Source of the DNA: a virus
IMG/VR virus record: IMGVR_UViG_3300027851_001140
Span: 1 to 64,000 of that record
Length of the DNA stretch: 64,000 nucleotides
Direction: 5' to 3' (one strand)
This document shows, piece after piece, positions 34,611 through 43,108 of this stretch. Within the stretch, counting starts at the first letter, position 1. Every line of letters begins with the position of its first letter. Made by a program: the position numbers and the translations under genes. The notes beneath the pieces were generated by a model. That model ran no database searches and had not been told where the DNA came from. It saw nothing but the letters and a program-made list of their open reading frames with translations.

Positions 34611-37600
34611 GTCGACCTTCTCCGTGCGTCCTCTGCGGTCTCTCGCGTAAGTCGTCTACGATTTGTTATAGGCTCTCCTGCCTGGCGCTCGGAGGATCCT
34701 TCATACCTCTCAGGCGGGCACTCGTTTGGAGGAACAGAATCCGCAAACAAAGCCACCTGCTGATCCCGTACCGTAGCGTACGCTGTAATAGCCCTCTGTC
34801 TGCGCTCATTTATGGCAAGAGCCCTTTGTCTATCAGCTTCCAGATTTCGCCTTCTCTGAGCGGTGGCATCAGGTGGTATCTCAGGGACAGGCTCTGGAAC
34901 AAACCTGGTGGGCTCTGCAGCCAATCGCAAGGCAGGAATACCCTTTAATCCAAAACCACTGTAGTAGTCTTCTAGAGAAATTACATCGCTATCGGGTCCT
35001 GGTCTTCCTACAGTTTCTGCCTGAGAAAACGGCAAACTGTTAGGAATAGGGTTGTAGAAAAGAACATGACGTGAAACGAACCCCAATGAACCATCTCTAC
35101 GCCGCAAGAAAGATAGATTGAATCTTTCCACCAGCTCAGGGTCCCACCGTTGAAGAATATTTGTGCTAGAATCTCCAACTCCCGACACGACTCGAATACT
35201 TCCTTGAATACGAAGGGCCTCTACTGCCGTGAGTAAGGATAGATTAGAAGTTCTACGATTTACGATCGTAAATCTCTTGCCGTCACCCACATAGTTTTGA
35301 AAAGTAGGGGATCCGCTTATAGCCCCAGTCTCAAAATGAAGATGAGTAAGAGTACTGCGGTCTTCTGTTCCAGAAAATCCTACACGAGCAATGGGTTGAT
35401 TTCTCTTAACGGTCGCTCCTACGTCAACTCCAGATTCTAGTGAATTAAGATGACGATAGAACGTGACGAATCCGTCAGCATGAATAAGTCCAAGAGACAT
35501 ACCCTGTCCAGGGAGGCCGTCTCTAGCAACAGAAGGACGTACGTAAAAAACTATTCCGTCTGAAACTGCGTACACGAGTTCGTCGAGGTCCATGGGGATG
35601 TCCACCCCAGGATGCCAACTTCCGTTTCTCAGACCAAAGCCAGAGGTGACTATGCGAGGAAATTCCCCAGCAAACTGCCAGGTTCCTACCCCACGATCAA
35701 TAATATCTTGGTCAGGAATCTGGCCACGAGCGTAAGCATCAAGCAAAGAACTTCTCTCGCTGGAACGAAGAGATCTCTTCCATGCGGCCCACCTTGGTAC
35801 CACACGAGGAGCGGGCCCCGCAGGAGAACTATAAAACCTAGGGTCTCCCGGAAAGCAAGTAACTTCTTCCTCCGCAGGAGATACCTCTGGCGGCTCGTAC
35901 TCCTCACTCGGAGAATACGTAGAGCGAACTCCAGTAGTACCTAACCTTGGACGGGCACCGCCAGACGCGAACTCTGCTCCGGCATTAACATTCCTAGACC
36001 GTAAATCGTCCAATATAGACTGAGAACGTTCGGTAAGATCTCGAAGTCGCTGCTGCCTTTCCTCAGGAGTTAGCGCACCTGCACTTCTAGTGAGTTCATC
36101 TATCTCGGCTTGAAGCTGCCTAAATTCTGTAACTATGGGGTCGTCTTCTCCTTCAGCACGGTCTACAGGTCCCAAAAAGGCAGCGTTAATGACATTGTAT
36201 GTGGATTGGCCACTAGGTATGATGGCCCTGTACCTATCCCTGAGAGAGGAAAACTGTTCTTGAGTAAGGGAATCGTTGTCAGTTGATATAGTAGTAAGGG
36301 CGGCCTTAAAATCCTGTACGCGACGTTGAAGAGACTGAACTAACGACAATACTCCGTCCTGAGGTTGAGCAAAATACATGGGGTTGGCTGGACCCCCAGT
36401 TATGTACCTTGGTATCCCTAACTCATCGTAACTTCTGCTGTAGTTGAGAGTTACGTTCATAGATGGCGGCTGTTGTCCTGCGATGGCGCCCGCAGTAACA
36501 GGGAGAGTCCACGAAATTCCGTCTATGAGAGCTAGCCTCTCTCTATAGCGGTTGAACACTGGTCTGTTTAGAGTGAGCCATGGCCTAAACACCAACCCAA
36601 TCTGATACTTGTCAGCAGAAGACAGCAGCTTTTGAAACTCTAACGTAGCCAACTGCTCAAGCCTAGCCAAGTCAGTGATTTGTGAATAATTTAGGACCTT
36701 TATTCTCAGACCAAGCCTAGAGGCCAAACTGGGAGACCACACGCCAAGAGATCTTCCAGGATTAAGAGGAATAATTCCTCCCTCGTTTATGTTGGTAAGA
36801 CCGACGTAAGACCCGTTGGCTACTACTCCAGTAACAATCTCTCCTCCCTCTTCATCGAAGGAAGAATTTAGCAAATGATGGTCTAACGTGAAAACTTCTG
36901 ACCAGGTCCCATAATCGGAAGGGTCGAAGTCGTACTGGGCAAACTCAAATATTAGGTCGCCACACCCAGACACCCAAAATCTATAGTCGGCAGTCTCACA
37001 GGCGTCGGCCAACATCTGAAGTCTGTTGGTCCAGTTCAAGTTTTGAGCAACAGGCTGGTCCGCTATGAGCGTACGATCCCATAAGGAATCACTAGGAGTG
37101 GTCGGACCAGGGGTAAGAAAATGCACTCCTTGAGCTTCGGGATGCCAGGCAGCTTCTCGTCTAGTAAACCTTCCTGCAGTCCTTACTTCATTTTCCGTCC
37201 AATAACGTCTATTTCTAGGAGAATAGTCAGGAGCAGCGTCGGTTACAGCAAGACTTTGCCGTGGAGAAAAGTTAAACCTAGCGGGAGTCCCAAAAAGACA
37301 CAGATTATGCCATCCTTGCATACGTCGCCGGATAGATCTCGATGTTTCAGCTCTATTTCCATTTATAGACGGAAAATAGGCCTCATCAGCGTAAGACCGA
37401 GGAGGGTCTCCCGGAAGGGAGCCTTGCCACGGAAAAACCCCAGGGCGCATTCTTCCCACACGTCCAGACCCTACATTGATAGCCACGCGTCGTTGAGGTC
37501 TGGAGGGGTTGGACGTGGATCCTGCGTCCGCCCCAGGAGGAGGAACGGGATCAGAAGGTATTTGGGCCTCATCAATCTCACTGAGACTGGTGTCTACTAA

Positions 37601-39022
37601 ATCTCCAGATTCGTTTATGGAAGAAGGATCTAGGCCGAAGCCAGACAAATCTGACAATAATCGTCTATATTGTGTCAGTTCTTCAGAAGAAAGTACTCCC
37701 TCTCCTCCTTGTCTAACACGAGACAACAACGGACTAAGCTCGGCAGCTACTGCACGAGCTTCATCTGCGGCCGTAGACCTAGAAGAGGATAGGTTTCTAA
37801 TGGCTCTGGCATCAGCATCTGACTGGAATCCAGGAGGAAGATCCCGAAAAAATGTTAGCGAAGCTACCATTTCGGGTAGGTTGTAGGAAGACCATGGATT
37901 AGTAAAAGTGCTACCTCTGACAAGATCACTGAAGAATCCGTCATTGAACTCCTGGTTAACTGCCTCAGAGTCAAAGGACCTGAATACGTCAATCCCGGAC
38001 AAGGTCAAGTTATTTGTGGGGTCTGCTGACCCTGATGTCTGGCTACTAGGAAGTACTGCCAACATTGTGTTGGAGTTTACACGCATCTGTGCCATCAGAT
38101 GGCGTATGTCAGCACAAGATACCTGCACAGTGTTGAGCCCGTTGATGTAGTCTTCTGTAGTAGGTTTTGAAATGATGAACCCAGTAAAAACTGGTATCCA
38201 CTCATCCAACTCAGAAGAGGGGTTATGAATCCACACCCTAACTGCATCATTTCGGTGAAATATAGACCCCCACAAATGAAGCGGAAAGCGTCTTCCTCCC
38301 GACATTGGGTCTATGGGGTTTCTTCCTATGTCTTTCTTAGACTCGAAGAGTTCTGCCTTTATAGACTCATCGTAGTCAAAAGAATTACCTTGACCACGAG
38401 GAGAGGACCTTCGGAATATTCCTCTAAGATTCTCAGGGGTGATAGTGAACCGGTGACCTGCGTTGTCTAACGTAAAGTCACACTTATTAAAGTCTGCGCC
38501 AGCGCCATAAGACACAGATATAGTTCCGGTAAGAAACGGACTTACATCTTGACCTTCGATGTACACAATAGCATCATGGTAATATACTTGGTGAGTCTGT
38601 TCCTTAAAGAAGTGAGGAGCAGACCCTCCTCTGCGCACAGGGGCCGCTTCTCGACTTGCGGTAGGGGTAGACTGGCTTCTACGAGGGTCAGCAGGCTCCT
38701 GTGGCCTGATAGCCGCTCCTCCTGTTCCTGCGGAATCCCTACTTCTACGAGGGTCAGGAGATCTTCCATCCGGATCCTCTTCTGAGGAGGAGGCAGAAAG
38801 AATGGAAGAGGCATCTCGTTGAGCACGTTCTCTGTCTTGTCGTGGAGTACGTCCGGAAGCAGTAGGAGTGGAGTCTAGGGAGGGAGGAGGACTAGGCACT
38901 CCCTCTTGTGGGTCACCTGGAACTTGTTCTATTAGTTCTGGACGACGTAAAAGTGCCTCTCCCGGTTCTGGAAGAAGTCGTCCCATGGCTCCGCTTATTA
39001 CTCTAGTTCTGTTTCCGGCCAT
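34607..39022 (-). CDS. Baseplate hub protein with M23 peptidase domain
   Basis: A 1471-residue protein. Residues 1-130 are a low-complexity charged region. Residues 140-300 match a hub N-domain (VYYHDAIVYIEGQDVSPFLTG ... WIPVFTGFI), related to T4 gp27-like or gpD-type hubs. Near residues 1120-1240 lies an M23/LytM peptidase: HPGVDIP gives the first zinc pair (H and D), FYRHLNS and HLHFE the later histidines. Such domains cleave peptidoglycan cross-links. The last 150 residues are charged. A hub with an attached M23 domain would open the cell wall during injection. It overlaps the spike-like gene by four bases. Confidence 0.8.
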   Translation of the reverse strand: MAGNRTRVISGAMGRLLPEPGEALLRRPELIEQVPGDPQEGVPSPPPSLDSTPTASGRTPRQDRERAQRDASSILSASSSEEDPDGRSPDPRRSRDSAGTGGAAIRPQEPADPRRSQSTPTASREAAPVRRGGSAPHFFKEQTHQVYYHDAIVYIEGQDVSPFLTGTISVSYGAGADFNKCDFTLDNAGHRFTITPENLRGIFRRSSPRGQGNSFDYDESIKAELFESKKDIGRNPIDPMSGGRRFPLHLWGSIFHRNDAVRVWIHNPSSELDEWIPVFTGFIISKPTTEDYINGLNTVQVSCADIRHLMAQMRVNSNTMLAVLPSSQTSGSADPTNNLTLSGIDVFRSFDSEAVNQEFNDGFFSDLVRGSTFTNPWSSYNLPEMVASLTFFRDLPPGFQSDADARAIRNLSSSRSTAADEARAVAAELSPLLSRVRQGGEGVLSSEELTQYRRLLSDLSGFGLDPSSINESGDLVDTSLSEIDEAQIPSDPVPPPGADAGSTSNPSRPQRRVAINVGSGRVGRMRPGVFPWQGSLPGDPPRSYADEAYFPSINGNRAETSRSIRRRMQGWHNLCLFGTPARFNFSPRQSLAVTDAAPDYSPRNRRYWTENEVRTAGRFTRREAAWHPEAQGVHFLTPGPTTPSDSLWDRTLIADQPVAQNLNWTNRLQMLADACETADYRFWVSGCGDLIFEFAQYDFDPSDYGTWSEVFTLDHHLLNSSFDEEGGEIVTGVVANGSYVGLTNINEGGIIPLNPGRSLGVWSPSLASRLGLRIKVLNYSQITDLARLEQLATLEFQKLLSSADKYQIGLVFRPWLTLNRPVFNRYRERLALIDGISWTLPVTAGAIAGQQPPSMNVTLNYSRSYDELGIPRYITGGPANPMYFAQPQDGVLSLVQSLQRRVQDFKAALTTISTDNDSLTQEQFSSLRDRYRAIIPSGQSTYNVINAAFLGPVDRAEGEDDPIVTEFRQLQAEIDELTRSAGALTPEERQQRLRDLTERSQSILDDLRSRNVNAGAEFASGGARPRLGTTGVRSTYSPSEEYEPPEVSPAEEEVTCFPGDPRFYSSPAGPAPRVVPRWAAWKRSLRSSERSSLLDAYARGQIPDQDIIDRGVGTWQFAGEFPRIVTSGFGLRNGSWHPGVDIPMDLDELVYAVSDGIVFYVRPSVARDGLPGQGMSLGLIHADGFVTFYRHLNSLESGVDVGATVKRNQPIARVGFSGTEDRSTLTHLHFETGAISGSPTFQNYVGDGKRFTIVNRRTSNLSLLTAVEALRIQGSIRVVSGVGDSSTNILQRWDPELVERFNLSFLRRRDGSLGFVSRHVLFYNPIPNSLPFSQAETVGRPGPDSDVISLEDYYSGFGLKGIPALRLAAEPTRFVPEPVPEIPPDATAQRRRNLEADRQRALAINERRQRAITAYATVRDQQVALFADSVPPNECPPERYEGSSERQAGEPITNRRRLTRETAEDARRRST

Positions 39023-39043
39023 TACTTCTTCCCAAAAGATAAG

Positions 39044-39637
39044 TCATTCCTGGCTTTTCGGCAAATTAGACCTAGAATAAAGTATGTGTTCCCTAGACTT
39101 GTCTAAGTACAGAGCGGCCATCTGACTTTTGACCAGCAAATCTGTGTGATAATGATACCAAGGGTCTATAGACAATGAGTCAGATACTCCGATGGTAGGA
39201 ATCATGTCATGAGAGTACACCAATTCCATCCCGCATCTTCCGCCGCCCATTAGATTACAGTCCACGAAATAGATGTCAGAGCGAGACAAGACGTACAAGT
39301 CTAAAAGAACTCTAAATTCAGAAGACCCAGGATTAGACAAAGCTAGGTTTGATATCTTTTCTATGTCTGGTGACACTAAAGCGTCTATGAGGCGAGACGG
39401 AAAACCTCTAGATAGACGAATGCTCATCTCGTGAGCCTGAGCCACCTGTTCTCCTCTTCCTTTTAGAACTGAGAGAAGCTCTGGGGTCACACTCCCGCCA
39501 GAAATAAAAAATCTGTAGGGATGGGACTCCTTTTCTGTCATTTCCTTTTGGAGAAGAGACGACATCCAGTGAGGTACGTCAGAAGACTCAGCCGGGTATC
39601 CGAGATACACTACAATCTTATCGTCAGTAAAAGACAT
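39044..39637 (-). CDS. Nucleoside 2-deoxyribosyltransferase-like protein
   Basis: A 197-residue protein. The N-terminus DKIVVYLGYPAESSDVPHW and the middle SDIYFVDCNLMGGGRCGMELVYSHDMIPTIGVS follow the nucleoside 2-deoxyribosyltransferase (NDT) scheme, where a Rossmann-like fold with a Glu in GxxxE forms the nucleophile; here the candidate is the E of CGMEL. The section DPWYHYHTDLLV also fits (the family has 'sPW...h'). NDTs exchange the base of deoxynucleosides, so it may act in nucleotide salvage or base modification. It overlaps the upstream acidic gene by one base. It lies between baseplate and recombination genes. Substrate unknown. Confidence 0.55.
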   Translation of the reverse strand: MSFTDDKIVVYLGYPAESSDVPHWMSSLLQKEMTEKESHPYRFFISGGSVTPELLSVLKGRGEQVAQAHEMSIRLSRGFPSRLIDALVSPDIEKISNLALSNPGSSEFRVLLDLYVLSRSDIYFVDCNLMGGGRCGMELVYSHDMIPTIGVSDSLSIDPWYHYHTDLLVKSQMAALYLDKSREHILYSRSNLPKSQE

Positions 39638-40068
39638 CAGGTGACCTTAGAGTGACGGGAGAACTCTTTATCGATGACATTCCTAACTATTAGGTCTAAA
39701 TCACTTGGATTTAGACCCATATGTTCTCCTAGCTTCCTAACAAAATGAACTTCTTCCAACTTCGATAGAAGAGAGTCCAAATCCTTGTGTTCTATGCGTA
39801 AAGCTTCTGGGTCTCCTATCTCGTTGGACAACTCGGACAGCTTAGCTGTAGCAAGAGACACTGCTTTGTAGTAGGAGATGCTGCGTATAAATCTAGAGCG
39901 AAGATAGCCATACAAGGCAGAAGAGTGAGACTCTGACTCCTCTGCGTGTACGCCAAACAGCTTGGTTGCAAGACCAAGTATATCGTCAGCAGAAAACTCC
40001 TCAAACTCCTCGGCTAGAAGATCGTCATCGGAGGAATCCGGGAGTTCTTCTTCAGAAGAATCTATCAC
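39637..40068 (-). CDS. Acidic helical protein, function unknown
   Basis: A 143-residue protein with a very acidic N-terminus (residues 1-30, mostly Asp, Glu and Ser) followed by a helical region (about 35-140). It overlaps the upstream coiled-coil gene by four bases and the downstream deoxyribosyltransferase-like gene by one, so the three are translated together. No family recognised. Confidence 0.55.
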   Translation of the reverse strand: MIDSSEEELPDSSDDDLLAEEFEEFSADDILGLATKLFGVHAEESESHSSALYGYLRSRFIRSISYYKAVSLATAKLSELSNEIGDPEALRIEHKDLDSLLSKLEEVHFVRKLGEHMGLNPSDLDLIVRNVIDKEFSRHSKVT

Positions 40069-40634
40069 GACCTATCCCCCTTCAAAGATTTCGACAATCC
40101 TCCCTCGTACATCATCTCTTTAACGATCTCAACCTGAAGTTTCAGTATGTTGAAACTCTGATTTACGTTTTTAGAAACTATCTCAGCAGCAGACACTACA
40201 CGCTTTACTGCAGAAAGCCTGTCCTCTATCTCCGGACATGTGAGAGATACCACCGCATTTCTTTGCGCATCGTTCTTTAGAAGAATGACTTCCTTTTTCA
40301 TAAAGAGAGTGGAACGTACAACATCATGAAGTCTCTCCAATTTTCCTCTCATGTTGTCGTAAGATAGTATGACTTCAGCCGCTCTATCCTTGATAGATTG
40401 CAGTTCGGCAGCAACAGCAAGTCCCCTATTCAGGTCGGACGGGCCTCTTATGGTACGAGTTGACTCCTCGCCCTCTCTAAGGAAGGGGAAATAAGAGTGT
40501 AGCTCTCCTATGATGGTTACATCTGGCTTGAGGTTCTTTTTGCACGCAGACCTTATGGCGTTTTCTACCACAGGTTCAGCCCTATATGCGTCTGCCCTTG
40601 CTTGCCAAATTCCTATGTCGTCTTCCACGGTCAT
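40065..40634 (-). CDS. Coiled-coil protein, function unknown
   Basis: A 189-residue, helical protein with heptad-like spacing in residues 70-180. It overlaps genes on both sides by four bases (ATGA). It lies between the SbcD-like nuclease and the deoxyribosyltransferase-like gene. A homologue of SbcC would be far longer and would have Walker motifs, which are absent. No family recognised. Confidence 0.55.
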   Translation of the reverse strand: MTVEDDIGIWQARADAYRAEPVVENAIRSACKKNLKPDVTIIGELHSYFPFLREGEESTRTIRGPSDLNRGLAVAAELQSIKDRAAEVILSYDNMRGKLERLHDVVRSTLFMKKEVILLKNDAQRNAVVSLTCPEIEDRLSAVKRVVSAAEIVSKNVNQSFNILKLQVEIVKEMMYEGGLSKSLKGDRS

Positions 40635-40912
40635 CTAAGCACCATAATCTTCATGTTAGGTTTGGTAGGAAGTACCGGAGCAGGTACTAAAGGTCGGATG
40701 AAAAGCCATGCGTTGTTCTGCATCACAAAATCAACAGCGCTGACTCGACTTTTTATGATAGTAGAGAACCAAGAATGTATCTCTTCTACCTTCTGGTCGA
40801 AGAATTCAATATCGTAGCCATCATCTGGACGAGAGGGGTCGGAATGAGTATCGACCAAAAGAAGCACATGGTGTGTCTTAAGTGACTCCCATACTGGATT
40901 GTAGTCAGACAT
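40631..40912 (-). CDS. Small protein next to SbcD-like nuclease
   Basis: A 93-residue protein with alternating strands and helices (HHVLLLVDTHSDPSRPDDGYDIEFFDQKVEEIHSWF). It overlaps the SbcD-like gene upstream by eight bases and the next gene by four. No family recognised; the gene context is the only clue. Confidence 0.5.
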   Translation of the reverse strand: MSDYNPVWESLKTHHVLLLVDTHSDPSRPDDGYDIEFFDQKVEEIHSWFSTIIKSRVSAVDFVMQNNAWLFIRPLVPAPVLPTKPNMKIMVLR

Positions 40913-41945
40913 CAGACACCATAGACAACAAGGAATCTACTTCGGACTCTGCGAGAACCATGTCGATATCTTCGCCTCCTTTTGTCTTTATTCCACTCAA
41001 AAGCTTTTCCTTCAAAGAAGAATTCACGTCAAGAGACAACGAAGCGTCCTTATCTTCATGGACAAAGTGAACCTTTACAACATTGCTGGGCAGCTCACTT
41101 GGAAGGTCGTCCTTGGAGGAAAGGACCCACTTAACGTACGAATTAGGAGGCACCTCATCGTTTTTCTTGGCCACCACAAGTTGGTTAGAAGGTACAGGAA
41201 TAAAACGAGGAGATGTGGGCTCCTCTGTATCCACCAGAAGGACCCCACGGGGCCATCCATCACTAAACCTAGTCTGCACAGGGCTTCCGGAGTAGAAAGC
41301 GTTTGACGCTACTTCTTGAGGCTTGTGAATGTCACCCAGAGCCCAGTAAGTGACCGGAAGAGAGGAGTCGGGAGCTTCTTCCCCATCCTCCAGGCAGTAC
41401 ACTCCTCCTGTCTTCAACTGAATGTCAGTTTGAGACCCTCGTATTGTTTCGTGGCATACCATAATAAAGTTACTGTGGGGAACAAGCAAGGATGACTGCC
41501 TGAAGTCACTAACTGCCTTGAGAGACTCTGTTCTGAACCCATTCTTTTTATGGCACAACAAACAAAATACAGTGTCTCTTATACAGACGAACTGAGTTCT
41601 TTCTGTAATGGTGGAATTGGATAGTCTCCCGAAAGAAGACAGCATAGAAAGGTAGTGGAGAGCAGTGTACCCTGTTGCATCTATTCTATCATGATTTCCT
41701 GGTATCATGAGGATGTGGAAGCCAGCTGCATCGTAGGCTAAGATCTTCCTCTCCAAAAGTTCGCGGTCTTCTTGTGTGGCTGTGTTGGGATTATCAAAAA
41801 TATCCCCAGCAACGACTACAACATCTACATTATGGTCATAAGCTATGTCGAATATAGAGTCTATCATCTCCTCTTGCCTCCTAAAAGAGCCAGGAAGAGA
41901 ACTATTAACTCCAATGTGCCAATCAGCTGTATGAAGGAATTTCAT
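40905..41945 (-). CDS. SbcD/Mre11-type nuclease (T4 gp47-like)
   Basis: A 346-residue metallophosphoesterase. Visible motifs are D8-x-H10 (HTADWHIG), D48 (VVVAGDIFDNP), N84-H85-D86 (IPGNHDRID), a later CHE, and GDIHKPQ. These are the metal-binding set of the SbcD/Mre11 family, including T4 gp47, which works with a partner ATPase (SbcC/gp46) to trim DNA ends for recombination. No SbcC-type gene is visible in the window. It overlaps its upstream neighbour by four bases, and lies in the same run as RecA. The family call is strong; the exact job is by analogy. Confidence 0.85.
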   Translation of the reverse strand: MKFLHTADWHIGVNSSLPGSFRRQEEMIDSIFDIAYDHNVDVVVVAGDIFDNPNTATQEDRELLERKILAYDAAGFHILMIPGNHDRIDATGYTALHYLSMLSSFGRLSNSTITERTQFVCIRDTVFCLLCHKKNGFRTESLKAVSDFRQSSLLVPHSNFIMVCHETIRGSQTDIQLKTGGVYCLEDGEEAPDSSLPVTYWALGDIHKPQEVASNAFYSGSPVQTRFSDGWPRGVLLVDTEEPTSPRFIPVPSNQLVVAKKNDEVPPNSYVKWVLSSKDDLPSELPSNVVKVHFVHEDKDASLSLDVNSSLKEKLLSGIKTKGGEDIDMVLAESEVDSLLSMVSDV

Positions 41946-42571
41946 ATGTTAGGAAGTACCCCTTCATTCCTAAGGTAGTTCAGGATTAAGGAAGAGGCCT
42001 CCTCCCTAGAAAAGAACTTTCCGTTAGGAGGAGCGTGGCGAACGTAAGTCTCTCCGTTTCTGTGCCACAATCTGATCTCGTCTATGATGATTTGTTCAGT
42101 GGACAGCCTCATCTTAAACCTGACAAAGGTGAGGAAATGTCGTTTGCACATGAGCACCAAGCCATACCAACTTGCAACGCCAGAGTCTACCTTAACCTTG
42201 TGGAGGTTAAGTACAACAAAGAGACTTCTAGAGCGAAGCGGTAATATTATCTTTTCGTAAAGGGTCTCGTCTATAACTGTTATTCCTATCGTGTTGGCTA
42301 AAAACTGAGCCAGGGGAAGTATAAACTTGACCTCAGCCGCCTTCACTTGAGGAGGTACATCAGGGTAAGCAGAGTCTGATCTATAGGAATATTCGATATG
42401 GTCGTCTGGACCAACAGAATTAGGGTCCGTGTTACCCACTTCTATGGGTTTATGTGTGATCGGGTCATAGACCGTAGTATCCAAACGAGCCATAGGGTCC
42501 TTGGCAAGTTTTCCCTCCTCAAGAAGATCTAAAACTGAGTTAGAACTCTGTGATGGTCTTTCATGCGTCAT
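41942..42571 (-). CDS. Unknown protein in recombination region
   Basis: A 209-residue protein. The N-terminal 75 residues are charged and loop-like; residues 85-200 alternate strands and helices (VKFILPLAQFLANTIGITVIDETLYEKIILPLRSRSLFVV). It overlaps the SbcD-like gene by four bases and follows the 169-residue gene by six bases. No family recognised. Role in recombination is possible only from position. Confidence 0.55.
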   Translation of the reverse strand: MTHERPSQSSNSVLDLLEEGKLAKDPMARLDTTVYDPITHKPIEVGNTDPNSVGPDDHIEYSYRSDSAYPDVPPQVKAAEVKFILPLAQFLANTIGITVIDETLYEKIILPLRSRSLFVVLNLHKVKVDSGVASWYGLVLMCKRHFLTFVRFKMRLSTEQIIIDEIRLWHRNGETYVRHAPPNGKFFSREEASSLILNYLRNEGVLPNI

Positions 42572-42577
42572 AAGTAA

Positions 42578-43087
42578 TCACAGGTCCTTTGACCCAAGGA
42601 AAGAACGAATATGTGACCTACACACTTTTGTGGCAGATCTAATGGAGGTGCAGGAGGAAGTAGTCTCTACACCAGAGGAAGAAACCAAAGAAAGTGAGGA
42701 CAAGGAAGCTTCTTTTCCTTTGTAGGAAGCGTGCAGACTTAGTACCCTGTTACCACAATGAAATACAACAATAGGGGCCCAAGTAGACCTTACTATTCCC
42801 CGTCTTTTTGTAGACGAAAGGTTTAGAAAATCAAATACACAGTAAGTATTGGAAGCCAAGGAAGAGTCGGACTCTAGAGATAAAGAAAAAAGAGAAGAGA
42901 CATCGACGTTCAACTGCAGGGCCAACTCGTTAGCGAGCGGCCTAAGTTGAAGCATAAACTTGCTTGACACTACCCTAAATCGTGTCTCTTGGAAATCGAT
43001 AACACGATCCTCAAGAGACACGATGGGATTATCGGCCAATGTAAAGCGGCTTCCCGTATGTCGTACGATGGTACGAGTAGTTTCCAT
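42578..43087 (-). CDS. Unknown Ser-rich protein
   Basis: A 169-residue protein, mixed beta and helix, with strings of Ser and Leu in the middle and end (SSLFSLSLESDSSLAS, SLSSLSLVSSSGVETTSS) and four cysteines. No family recognised. It lies 21 bases downstream of the RecA-like gene in transcription order, so it may be co-expressed. Confidence 0.5.
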   Translation of the reverse strand: METTRTIVRHTGSRFTLADNPIVSLEDRVIDFQETRFRVVSSKFMLQLRPLANELALQLNVDVSSLFSLSLESDSSLASNTYCVFDFLNLSSTKRRGIVRSTWAPIVVFHCGNRVLSLHASYKGKEASLSSLSLVSSSGVETTSSCTSIRSATKVCRSHIRSFLGSKDL

Positions 43088-43108
43088 CGTAAAACCTTTA
43101 CAGGTTGG

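Noticed and set aside
37121-37600. A 159-codon open frame on the plus strand
   Set aside because: It is antisense to the hub gene, Arg/Ser-rich, with no ribosome site or neighbours.
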